Shown: positions 8,982 through 16,134 of the stretch, in pieces
How positions within the stretch are numbered: the stretch's first letter is position 1
How the letters are laid out: every line of letters starts with the position of its first letter
Origin: Microlunatus parietis
Lineage (GTDB): Bacteria > Actinomycetota > Actinomycetes > Propionibacteriales > Propionibacteriaceae
Assembly (NCBI RefSeq): GCF_013407955.1
Contig: NZ_JACCBU010000001.1
Span: forward strand, 5,890,001 to 5,954,000
Direction: 5' to 3'
DNA: 64,000 nt
Position numbers and translations under genes: made by a program
Notes under the pieces: generated by a model
The model's database searches: none
What the model was told of the DNA's origin: nothing
The model's input: only the letters and a program-made list of their open reading frames with translations

Positions 8982-10436
8982 TCAATCCGTCCGGGCCAGC
9001 AGCTCCCGGACGCGGGCCCGGGCCGGTTCGCGATCGTAGCTGTTCACCAGTGCCCCGGCCATCCGCACCGGGTCGCCGAAGAAGTAGTACTCGTACTGGG
9101 CCTGCCGGGACGCGAAGCCCGACATCGACGCGTCGAAGGCGAGCCGGTACAGCTGGGCCCGGCTCTCGGCCGGCAGCAGCTTCGCCTGCAGGTACTGGTC
9201 GATGTCGTCGCGGGCACCGGAGGAGAGGTCGGCCTCGCTCGGTGCCGCCAGCAGCCCGGAGGCGCAGAACTTCCGGATGATCGCGGGGAATCGCTGCGAG
9301 GCCCGAGGGAACCAGTTCCGGGCCGCGTTCAGCGAGCTCCACTTCGGCGTCATCATGCCCCACCGGTTCGGCGCGGCGTCGGCCTCGGCCGCCCGCAGCA
9401 GCGCCTTGCCGATCTCCACGTCGATGATCAACTCGGCCAGGTCCTCCTGGATGTGCTGGTAGCCGTCGATCGCGATCGAGGAGGCGATCTCCGACGCCAG
9501 CCCAAGGAAGAACTCGCTCTTGGCGATCGTTCGGGTCACCACCTGCTGGGTCATCAGGGCGGTCGCCCCGGTCTCGGTGTAGAACGCGTTGCACAGTTGG
9601 GGATTGCCGAGCATGAAGACCCGCTCCGCCGGCACGAACACGTCGTCGAAGATCACCATTGCGTCCATCTCCTCGAACCGCGACGCCAGCGGCTCGTCGA
9701 ACGTGGAGCCGCCGTGGTGCAGCGAGGTCCGGCACAGGTAGCGCAGGCCGGGCGTGTCGTTCGGGATCGCGAACGCGAAGCTGTACGGGATGTCCCGGTC
9801 GGTGCCGCGCAGCAGGGTGGACGGGAAGACCAGGATCTCGTCCGCGATCGGCGCCACGGTGGCGAGCATCCGGGCGCCGCGGACCACGATCCCGTCCGGT
9901 CGCTCCTCGATCACCTGCGCGGCGACCTTGCCGCCCATCTGCTCCGAGCCGGAGACCGCCCGGTTGGACTGCGGCGGGATCAGCGTGTGCGTGGTCAGAA
10001 GATCATTTTCGCGTACGTACTCGTAGTAGGCCCGGATCCTTTCCCCGTAACGGGGATCGGCCTGGTCGAACCAGTCCGCGGCCGCGGCCAGCGCGGTCAG
10101 CGCCGCGTTCAGGTAGTCGGCGGTCCGGCCCAGGAAGCCGTGGGAGTAGTCGGCCCAGACGCGGGCCGCCTCCCGGCGGTGCACCAGGTCCTCCTGGGTC
10201 CGCGGGATCAGGAACGAGGCGCTGACCGGCTCGCCGCTGCTCGGCGAGGGGTACGTCAGCGCGGCGGCATGCTCCGGGTCGTGCTGCAGGTCGTACAGCT
10301 TCGCGTAGCTGCGGGCGACTCCGGCGAACGCGGGGTGCTCGGCGACGTTCTCGCTGACCTGCTTGCCGTCGATGGTCAGGTGCGGCCGCATCGAGTTGAT
10401 CTTGTCCAGGAACTGTTGTCCGGTCCGGATGGCCAT
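8982..10436 (-). CDS. 4-hydroxyphenylacetate 3-monooxygenase-like flavin hydroxylase (HpaB family, oxygenase component)
   Basis: This FADH2-dependent aromatic hydroxylase has 484 residues. It starts IRTGQQFLDKINSMRP and continues with RSYAKLYDLQHD, PRTQEDLVHRR, the ISYAF-like FAFAIPNDTPG strand and FDDVFVPAERVF, all typical of HpaB/HpaH-type enzymes. The ATG at 10436 is chosen over an upstream start because AGGAG lies 7 bases before it. Its reaction would ortho-hydroxylate a phenol such as 4-hydroxyphenylacetate, matching the homoprotocatechuate operon at 18-24 kb. The small flavin reductase (HpaC) that supplies FADH2 is absent from the window. It is divergent from an IclR regulator gene, which probably controls it. 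Confidence 0.85.
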   Translation of the reverse strand: MAIRTGQQFLDKINSMRPHLTIDGKQVSENVAEHPAFAGVARSYAKLYDLQHDPEHAAALTYPSPSSGEPVSASFLIPRTQEDLVHRREAARVWADYSHGFLGRTADYLNAALTALAAAADWFDQADPRYGERIRAYYEYVRENDLLTTHTLIPPQSNRAVSGSEQMGGKVAAQVIEERPDGIVVRGARMLATVAPIADEILVFPSTLLRGTDRDIPYSFAFAIPNDTPGLRYLCRTSLHHGGSTFDEPLASRFEEMDAMVIFDDVFVPAERVFMLGNPQLCNAFYTETGATALMTQQVVTRTIAKSEFFLGLASEIASSIAIDGYQHIQEDLAELIIDVEIGKALLRAAEADAAPNRWGMMTPKWSSLNAARNWFPRASQRFPAIIRKFCASGLLAAPSEADLSSGARDDIDQYLQAKLLPAESRAQLYRLAFDASMSGFASRQAQYEYYFFGDPVRMAGALVNSYDREPARARVRELLARTD

Positions 10437-10468
10437 GCCCGCTCCTCGCTGAGTAGGTTGTTCCCATA

Positions 10469-10485
10469 TAGAACACACTGTTCTA
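10469..10485. promoter_or_regulatory. 17-bp palindrome, probable IclR operator
   Basis: TAGAACA at 10469-10475 and TGTTCTA at 10479-10485 are perfect inverted repeats around a 3-bp spacer. The site lies midway between the divergent hydroxylase and IclR genes, where an IclR-type autoregulated operator is expected. A second palindrome directly adjoins it. Confidence 0.6.
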
Positions 10486-10499
10486 GTATCGGACGATAC
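10486..10499. promoter_or_regulatory. Second adjoining palindrome (GTATCG-GA-CGATAC)
   Basis: Six-base arms GTATCG and CGATAC are separated by 2 bp and abut the previous palindrome without a gap. Tandem dyads fit the cooperative binding of IclR dimers of dimers. This may also overlap promoter elements of the regulator gene. Confidence 0.45.
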
Positions 10500-10543
10500 G
10501 CCCGGAGTGGGGCGTGGGCAACCCGAACCGGGAAAGGAGCGGG

Positions 10544-11257
10544 GTGGCTGATCAGAAACCTGCGGCCGCGCACTCCCAGACCCTGTCCCGCGGGCTGCGG
10601 GCGCTGGAGATCCTGGCCGAGGCGAGCGAGCCGATCAGCATCGCCGAACTCGCGGCCGCGCTCGGCCTGCACCGCTCGATCGCGTACCGGATCCTGCGCA
10701 CGCTCGAAGATCACCGACTGGTGCTCCGGGACGACCGCGGACTGCTGCTGCTCGGGCCGCGGATGGCGGCCCTGGCCCGCGGTGTCCAGCGCAGCCTGCA
10801 GGCGGCGGCGCTGCCCGAGCTCACCGCCGCGGCGCGGGACCTCGGGATGACGGCTTTCCTGGTGGTGTTGGATTCCGACGAGTGCGTCACGCTGGCCAGC
10901 GTCGAGCCGCCGCCCGGTCCGGCGACCATCGCCCAGCGGCCCGGGACGCGGCATTCGATCATGGTCGGTGCTCCCGGCCTGGCGATCCAGAGCGTGCTCA
11001 CCGACGACGAGTGGGCCGGGCTGGGGCTCGGGCGGGCGCGCCGTCCGGAGGCGTCCGAGGCCGCGCGGCGCGGCTACGCGACCAGCCGGGACGAGGTGGT
11101 GCCCGGGCTGGCCGCGGTCGCCGTGCCGCTGCGGCTCCCGGGCCACGCGCCGGCCGCACTGGCCGTCGTGCACGTGGCCGGCCGCGAGCGCGACCCGGCA
11201 CCGGTCGGCGCCCGGCTGGCCGAGGCCGCCGACCGGATCCGGGGCGAACTCGGCTGA
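10544..11257 (+). CDS. IclR-family transcriptional regulator
   Basis: An N-terminal winged helix (SQTLSRGLRALEILAEASEPISIAELAAALGLHRSIAYRILRTLEDHRLV) is followed by the IclR effector domain (ATIAQRPGTRHSIMVGAPGLAIQSVL ... RGYATSRDEVVPGLAAVAVPL). This architecture controls aromatic and sugar-acid catabolism in actinomycetes. The GTG at 10544 is preferred since GGAAAGGAG lies just upstream; an in-frame GTG at 10514 would add ten residues. It is divergent from the hydroxylase-isomerase pair, with two palindromes between, and probably regulates them and itself. The ThDP-enzyme gene downstream begins 142 bases later and could be part of the regulon. Confidence 0.9.
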   Translation: MADQKPAAAHSQTLSRGLRALEILAEASEPISIAELAAALGLHRSIAYRILRTLEDHRLVLRDDRGLLLLGPRMAALARGVQRSLQAAALPELTAAARDLGMTAFLVVLDSDECVTLASVEPPPGPATIAQRPGTRHSIMVGAPGLAIQSVLTDDEWAGLGLGRARRPEASEAARRGYATSRDEVVPGLAAVAVPLRLPGHAPAALAVVHVAGRERDPAPVGARLAEAADRIRGELG

Positions 11258-11399
11258 CCCGCGAAGCTGGGCGGCAAGGGTTATAGTCGGCAGTGTCCGG
11301 CGGAATTGGCGTCGTTGCTCGAAAAAGGGGCAATAGCCCGGCTGCGTACCGGTGAGACATATACGGATCTGATCCTCGTCGTCGAGAGAAGGCCCGTTC

Positions 11400-13064
11400 A
11401 TGTCGAACGTCTCCGAACACGCCGCTTTCGTCCTCGCCGCCCACGTCTCCGACGTCTTCGGGGTGATGGGCAACGGCAACGCCTATCTCCTCGATGCGCT
11501 GTCGCGGACCCGGACCCGGTTCACCGCAGTCCGGCACGAAGCCGCCGGGGTCGCCGCCGCCGACGCCTACGTCCGGGCCTCCGGTCGGCTCGCCGCGGCC
11601 ACCACGACCTACGGCCCGGGCTTCAGCAACGCGATCACGCCGCTGGCCGAGGCGGTCCGGGCGCAGGTCCCGCTGATCTTGATCACCGGTGCCGAACCGA
11701 CCACCGGCCGGCAGCCGTGGGACGTCGACCAGACCGCGCTGGCCGCCGCGGTCGGGGCGCGCACCGTCACCGTCGGCGCCGGGTCGGTGGTCGCCGACCT
11801 CTCCGAGGCGATCGGGTACGCCCTCGCCGCGCGGAGCCCGGTCGTGGTCGCGCTGCCGTACGATCTCGCGACGGCCGATGCCGGCCGGATCCCCACCCTG
11901 CCTGGGATCCCGGCGCCGGTGCCGGTCCCGCCGGCCGCCGGCGAGCTGGATCGCCTGGCGGAGTTGATCAACGCTGCGGAACGGCCGGTGATCTTGGCCG
12001 GACGGGGTGCCTGGCTGGCCGGTGCCGGTCCGGACCTGACCCGGCTGGCCCAGTCGATCAAGGCCCCGGCGGCCACGACGGCGTTCGCCCGTTCGTTGTT
12101 CGGCCCGGTCCCCGATCACCTCGGGATCGCCGGCGGGTTCGGCACCCGGCGCTGCACGGCGGCGTTCGCGGCGGCCGACCTGGTGCTCGTGGTGGGGGCC
12201 GGCCTGAACCAGTTCACCACCCGGTTCGGCCACCTGTTCGGCCCGCACGCCCGGGTGCTGCAGGTCGACCTCGCGGCACCCACCCAGCCCCGGGTGGACC
12301 TCGCGGTGCGGGCCGACGCGGCCCTGGCGGTGCGGGACCTGCTCCGGCTGGTCCGGCCGCGTGATCATGACGTCTGGACGGCGGCGCACCCGGAGGTGGC
12401 CGCGGCCGTCGAGCCCGAGTTGCCCGCGACGCCGGGCGGGCTGTCGCCCGACGGCCGGCTCGACCCGCGCCGGCTGGCCCAGCGGCTGGACGCGATCCTG
12501 CCGGAGGACCGGACGGTGGTCACCGACGGCGGTCACTTCCTGGAGTGGGGCCCGCGGTATTGGCGGATCGGCGGGCCGGACCGGTTGATCATGGTCGGTA
12601 CCGCGTACCAGACCATCGGTCTGGGACTGGCCAGTGCCGTCGGCGCGGCCCGCGCGCGGCCGGAGTCCACGGTCGTGCTGGCCTCCGGCGACGGCGGGGC
12701 GTTGATGGGCCTGCCCGATCTCGAATCGCTGGCCCGGACCGCCCGCCGTGCCGTGATGATCATCTTCGACGACGGTGCCTACGGCGCCGAGGTGCACCAG
12801 TACGGCAGCCTCGGGCTGGACCAGGGTCCGATGCGGATCGGTGAGGTCGACTTCGCCGGCCTCGCCCGCTCGGTGGGAGCCGCCGGCCGCACCGTACGCA
12901 CCCTCGATGATCTTGACGATCTGGCCGGCTGGCTGGCCGGCCCGGCGACCGGGCTCTATGTCGCCGACTGCCGGATCTCGACCAGCGTGGTCGCGCCGCA
13001 CATGCGGGAGGTGCAGGCGGCCCGCCGGATCCCGGCCGACCGGCTGGAGCCGGTCGGCCGGTGA
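11400..13064 (+). CDS. Thiamine diphosphate-dependent enzyme (acetolactate synthase/decarboxylase-like)
   Basis: This ThDP enzyme of 554 residues has the three-domain layout of acetolactate synthase and benzoylformate decarboxylase. The cofactor-activating Glu lies in FTAVRHEAAGVAAADAY (about residue 48), a central nucleotide-binding-like domain follows, and the diphosphate-Mg motif is GDGGALMGLPDLESLARTARRAVMIIFDDGAYG in the last third. It is shorter than IolD (about 640 residues) and lacks an obvious fit to it, so I do not call it iolD in spite of the iolB gene nearby. Start ATG at 11400 has GAGAGAAGG upstream. Substrate is unknown; a 2-oxo acid is likely. Confidence 0.85.
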   Translation: MSNVSEHAAFVLAAHVSDVFGVMGNGNAYLLDALSRTRTRFTAVRHEAAGVAAADAYVRASGRLAAATTTYGPGFSNAITPLAEAVRAQVPLILITGAEPTTGRQPWDVDQTALAAAVGARTVTVGAGSVVADLSEAIGYALAARSPVVVALPYDLATADAGRIPTLPGIPAPVPVPPAAGELDRLAELINAAERPVILAGRGAWLAGAGPDLTRLAQSIKAPAATTAFARSLFGPVPDHLGIAGGFGTRRCTAAFAAADLVLVVGAGLNQFTTRFGHLFGPHARVLQVDLAAPTQPRVDLAVRADAALAVRDLLRLVRPRDHDVWTAAHPEVAAAVEPELPATPGGLSPDGRLDPRRLAQRLDAILPEDRTVVTDGGHFLEWGPRYWRIGGPDRLIMVGTAYQTIGLGLASAVGAARARPESTVVLASGDGGALMGLPDLESLARTARRAVMIIFDDGAYGAEVHQYGSLGLDQGPMRIGEVDFAGLARSVGAAGRTVRTLDDLDDLAGWLAGPATGLYVADCRISTSVVAPHMREVQAARRIPADRLEPVGR

Positions 13065-13078
13065 TCAACAACGAGTGA

Positions 13079-14203
13079 TCAGGCCCGGTCGGCCCAGTGG
13101 CCGAGGCCCTCGAAGCGGTACTGCATCACGTGGTAGATGCTGTTGTCGCCGGTGTTCCACTGGCTCACGGTGAGGTGCACGTCGTTCAGCCGCGAACCGG
13201 GGATGATGTAGCTGCCGTACAGCTGGGCCAGGTGGTTGACGTCCTGGTTGCCCCAGCTGGTGCCGTGCAGCATGGTGAACTTCGGCGTCGTCCGGAGATC
13301 CTGCGTCGGGTGGTCGAGCACCTGGCAGTCGATCCGGTAGCGCGGCCCGTCGAACCAGGTGTGCAGCCACTTGTCGCCGAACCGGCGCAGCGAGTTCTCG
13401 CCGATGATGTCGTCCGACAGCGGCGTCGGCTCGGCACCCCAGCGCCAGCGGCCGTTCTTCTTGCCCCACGGCTGGTACTTCTCCGGCTGGGTGATGTGCC
13501 ACGGCCGGACCCGGTGCAAGATCATCGTGCTCTCGCGGAGGAACTCCGAGGTGTAGACGTAAAGCCAGCCGTCCGCGCCGATGTCCCAGCTGGCCAGCTG
13601 CCAGCGCTTGTCGTACGCGGCACCCGGGAACCTGGCGCCGGAATCCTCCCAGTTCTCGCCGTTGTCCTTGGAGACCCAGATCCCGCTCCAGATCACGTTG
13701 CCGAAGCCCTGGTTGACCACGGCGTGCAGGTAGATCTTGTTGCCGATCGTGATCACGTCGGACGGGATGATCGTCGAGATCTCGTCCCCGTGCTCGTACG
13801 GGATCAACTGCTTGGCCCAGTCGCCGCCCGGCGTCCCGTTGAACTCGACACCGGTAGCGAGATTGCGGGTGCTCGACCAGAGCGCGGTGGGGGAGCGCCA
13901 GTTCTCACCCCAGGCGGGCCCGAAGCTGTCGCCGAAGACATAGATGCTGCGGCCGTCCGGGCACCGGGCCACGGCACCGAGGTCGACCCAGTGCAACCCG
14001 AACTTGCCGGTGATGTCCGGCCCGGTGAGATTCTTGACCTTGGTGATCTTGACGCCGTCGACGATCACCGAGCCTTCGTCGGCGGCGGCCGGCTGGACGA
14101 GGCCGGCCGCAAGTCCGGTGCCGGCCAGACCGGCGGCGGCGCCGCCGAGCAGGCGGCGACGAGAGATGGGATGCGGAGCACGATGAACTGGATGCGGGGG
14201 CAT
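13079..14203 (-). CDS. Secreted Tat-exported DUF4185 protein (possible arabinan-active hydrolase)
   Basis: The protein has 374 residues. A twin-arginine signal (ISRRRLLGGAAAGLAGTGLAAG, about residues 13-35) precedes a beta-propeller-like DUF4185 domain with short repeated motifs (YVFGDSFGPAWGENWRSPTALWSS; IPSDVITIGNKIYLHAV; WVSKDNGENWEDSG; NQDVNHLAQLYGSYIIPGSRLNDVHLTVSQW). From general knowledge, DUF4185 includes enzymes that cleave the D-arabinan of mycobacterial cell walls (GH183); whether this member does so is inference. Start ATG at 14203 has GAGGAAG at a suitable distance. Its upstream region holds a LacI-type dyad and a 29-bp palindrome. It is convergent with the ThDP-enzyme gene. Confidence 0.75.
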   Translation of the reverse strand: MPPHPVHRAPHPISRRRLLGGAAAGLAGTGLAAGLVQPAAADEGSVIVDGVKITKVKNLTGPDITGKFGLHWVDLGAVARCPDGRSIYVFGDSFGPAWGENWRSPTALWSSTRNLATGVEFNGTPGGDWAKQLIPYEHGDEISTIIPSDVITIGNKIYLHAVVNQGFGNVIWSGIWVSKDNGENWEDSGARFPGAAYDKRWQLASWDIGADGWLYVYTSEFLRESTMILHRVRPWHITQPEKYQPWGKKNGRWRWGAEPTPLSDDIIGENSLRRFGDKWLHTWFDGPRYRIDCQVLDHPTQDLRTTPKFTMLHGTSWGNQDVNHLAQLYGSYIIPGSRLNDVHLTVSQWNTGDNSIYHVMQYRFEGLGHWADRA

Positions 14204-14226
14204 GGGCTCACTTCCTCGGGGTCCAT

Positions 14227-14238
14227 GAAATCGTTTTC
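14227..14238. promoter_or_regulatory. LacI-family operator-like dyad (GAAATCGTTTTC)
   Basis: The sequence fits the GAAAnCGnTTTC pattern with a central CG that many LacI/GalR repressors bind. It lies 24 bases upstream of the DUF4185 start and is placed to control that gene. The cognate repressor is not evident. Confidence 0.4.
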
Positions 14239-14280
14239 GGTCACGGTACGATCACGCGCCCGGCCGCGTCAACAGGCCCG

Positions 14281-14309
14281 CCAGTTTTTCACGTAACGTG
14301 AAAAACTGG
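14281..14309. promoter_or_regulatory. Perfect 29-bp palindrome between the transporter and DUF4185 genes
   Basis: CCAGTTTTTCACGT (14281-14294) and ACGTGAAAAACTGG (14296-14309) are exact inverted repeats with one base between. The site is 78 bases upstream of the DUF4185 start and 54 bases past the stop of the transporter gene on the same strand. A 1-nt loop and the lack of a T-run make a terminator less likely than a repressor operator, though termination cannot be excluded. Confidence 0.55.
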
Positions 14310-14363
14310 CTCTTTACCATAGAAGTTTCTCTGGTATTGCGACAGGAAGTGTGGGGTAGTGGG

Positions 14364-15728
14364 TCAGGAGAGGATCGTGGCGCCGCGGGACTGGGCCGCT
14401 TCGTTCTCGGGGCCGAGCGGGATGCCGGTCCGGTCGCGGAGCAGGAACGTCGCCGCCGCCGCGATGATCGTGAGCCCGGCCAGGTAGACGCCGACCGCGT
14501 TGGTGGTGTGGAACTGCTGCACGAGGGCGGTGGCGATGGTCGGGGCGAAGGCGCCGCCGAGGATGGCGCCGATCGCGTACGAGATCGCGACGCCGGAGAA
14601 CCTGATCGAGGCCGGGAACAGCTCGGCGAAGAACGCGGCCTGCGGCCCGTACGTGAGCCCGTTGCCGATCGTGAACAGGGCCAGGCCGAGCGCGAGGAAC
14701 CAGAGATTGCCGGTATCGACCAGCCAGAACATCGGGAACACCGTGATCAACTGACAACCCCAGCCGATCAGGTACGTGGTGCGCCGGCCGATCCGGTCCG
14801 ACAGCCCGCCGGCGATCCAGGTGCAGAGGCCCCAGACGACGGCCGACGCCGTGACGGCGAGCAGCACCGGCGCCCGGTCCAGGCCGAGCGGGCCGTCGGG
14901 ATTCGTCGCGTAGTTCTGGATGTAGCCGCCGGTGGTCATGTAGCCGGCCGCGTTGTTGCCGGCGAACGTCAGCGCCGCCAAGATCACGATCGGCGCGTGG
15001 AACCGGAACAGGCGGGCGATCGGCAGCGACGCCTGCTCGCGCCGTTCGGCGATCTCGGCGAACACCGGACTCTCCGCGACCCGGCTGCGGACCACGATCC
15101 CGACGATGATCAACACGACACTGATCAGGAACGGCACCCGCCAGCCCCACGCCGCGAACGCCTCGCCGGGGGCGATCATGGCCATCAGGGCCATCGCGCC
15201 GGATGCGGCGAGCAGGCCGAGCGGCGGACCGAGCTGCGGGAAGGCGCCGAACCGCCCGCGCCGCTCGGCCGGGGCGTGCTCCACCGCCATCAGCACGGCG
15301 CCGCCCCACTCACCGCCGGCCGAGAGTCCCTGCAGGATTCGCAAGATCAACAGCGCGACCGGCGCGATCACGCCGGCCTGGTCGTATGTCGGCAGCAGCC
15401 CGATCAAGGTCGTGGCGCCGCCCATCAGGATCAGAGTCACCACCAGCATCGCCTTGCGGCCGATCCGGTCGCCGAGATGGCCGGCCAGGAAGGCGCCGAG
15501 CGGGCGGAACAGGAAGCTCACGCCGACCGAGCCGAACGACAGCAACAGCGCGATCTGATCGCCGGCCGGCCGGAAGTAGAGCTGGGCGAACACCAGGCCC
15601 GCGGCGCTCGCGTAGATGAAGAAGTCGTACCACTCGATCGTGGTGCCGATCGTGGTGGCCAGGGCGACCCGGCGACGCTCGGCGGCGTTCGTCCGGGTCG
15701 GGTCCGCAGGATGGGTCGGGGACGCCAT
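14364..15728 (-). CDS. MFS transporter, metabolite:H+ symporter (MHS) type
   Basis: A 12-helix major facilitator of 454 residues. MHS-family landmarks are IGTTIEWYDFFIYASAAGLVF at the N-terminus, the GHLGDRIGRKAMLV loop 2-3 motif, LRILQGLSAGGEWGGAVLMAVEHAP in helix 4-5 and the mirror motif GGLSDRIGRRTTYLIG in the second half. MHS members carry organic acids, osmolytes or aromatic acids such as shikimate, alpha-ketoglutarate and proline. Here import of a small acid is likely; the exact solute is open. Transcription runs away from the Y RNA/rsr locus. Possible signals of its promoter lie between 15729 and 15800, but none is clear enough to call. Confidence 0.9.
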   Translation of the reverse strand: MASPTHPADPTRTNAAERRRVALATTIGTTIEWYDFFIYASAAGLVFAQLYFRPAGDQIALLLSFGSVGVSFLFRPLGAFLAGHLGDRIGRKAMLVVTLILMGGATTLIGLLPTYDQAGVIAPVALLILRILQGLSAGGEWGGAVLMAVEHAPAERRGRFGAFPQLGPPLGLLAASGAMALMAMIAPGEAFAAWGWRVPFLISVVLIIVGIVVRSRVAESPVFAEIAERREQASLPIARLFRFHAPIVILAALTFAGNNAAGYMTTGGYIQNYATNPDGPLGLDRAPVLLAVTASAVVWGLCTWIAGGLSDRIGRRTTYLIGWGCQLITVFPMFWLVDTGNLWFLALGLALFTIGNGLTYGPQAAFFAELFPASIRFSGVAISYAIGAILGGAFAPTIATALVQQFHTTNAVGVYLAGLTIIAAAATFLLRDRTGIPLGPENEAAQSRGATILS

Positions 15729-15925
15729 CAGCCCTCCTGATCATCGGTGATCTTTACCCAGACACTAAGGGATCGGGCCGAAATCCGCTGGTGACCGACC
15801 GGCACGGGCCGTACGCTGAGCGGGCAGAAAGCTCAATACGGGCGGTCCGGAGGGGACCGAAGGTGATCGGTTATCGCTGAGAACGACCCCGGTCCCACAA
15901 CCTTGTCCCCTCCCCGCCGTTCTGT

Positions 15926-15948
15926 CGGCACAGACGGGCTCTGTGCCG
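15926..15948 (+). other. Strong hairpin just upstream of the Y RNA
   Basis: CGGCACAGA (15926-15934) and TCTGTGCCG (15940-15948) make a perfect 9-bp stem with loop CGGGC. It ends 6 bases before the outer Y RNA helix. It may be the 5' end of a longer transcript, or a separate structural element. Nothing ends on the plus strand just before it, so it is not an obvious terminator. Confidence 0.5.
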
Positions 15949-15954
15949 GTTGAT

Positions 15955-16102
15955 CGGTGGTCCTCAGACCGTAGACAGTCCGTTACCTCAGGGTCCAGAG
16001 GTCGCGGGTTCGAGTCCCGCCGGCGGAACATGGCTTCCGCTGTAGCTCAGTGGCAGAGCGGTGGAATATCCGGGTTGTCGATTCCTTGTCTGAGGGCCAC
16101 CG
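15955..16102 (+). ncRNA. yrlA: Bacterial Y RNA (YrlA type) with tRNA-like domain
   Basis: The region folds as one long hairpin capped by a tRNA-like head. Outer helix: CGGTGGTCCTCAGAC (15955-15969) pairs along 15 bp with 16088-16102, one G-U. Inner helix: GACAGTCCG (15974-15982) with CGGGTTGTC (16071-16079), 9 bp with two G-U; a further TCCA/TGGA contact is at 15994-15997/16062-16065. The head has tRNA parts in permuted order: T-arm GCGGG-TTCGAGT-CCCGC (16004-16020), acceptor strand CGGCGGA (16021-16027), 8-nt loop, acceptor strand TCCGCTG (16036-16042), TA, then D-arm GCTC-AGTGGCA-GAGC (16045-16059). YrlA RNAs are known to bind Rsr by the stem and mimic tRNA with the head. The position 32 bases before rsr fits. 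Transcript ends are not known. Confidence 0.85.
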
Positions 16103-16134
16103 CCGACGTATCGAGGTGCAGGAGGGAGATGATC

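Noticed and set aside
10469-10485. Resemblance of AGAACAnnnTGTTCT to a vertebrate glucocorticoid response element.
   Set aside because: Coincidence in a bacterial promoter; an IclR operator is the sensible reading.
13062-13084. TGATCA...TGATCA inverted repeat between convergent genes as a terminator.
   Set aside because: Only 6 bp pair and the word TGATCA is so frequent in this window that the pairing is likely chance.
16004-16059. Canonical tRNA gene or tRNA remnant (T-arm, acceptor and D-arm are all present).
   Set aside because: The parts are in permuted order, there is no anticodon arm in the normal place, and both flanks pair into long helices. A Y RNA tRNA-like domain before rsr explains all of this better.
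15840-16102. Permuted tRNA gene needing intron-like processing, or a group I intron fragment.
   Set aside because: No group I core pairing was found, and the helices that join both flanks match YrlA RNA. The endonuclease lies after rsr and not in this RNA.
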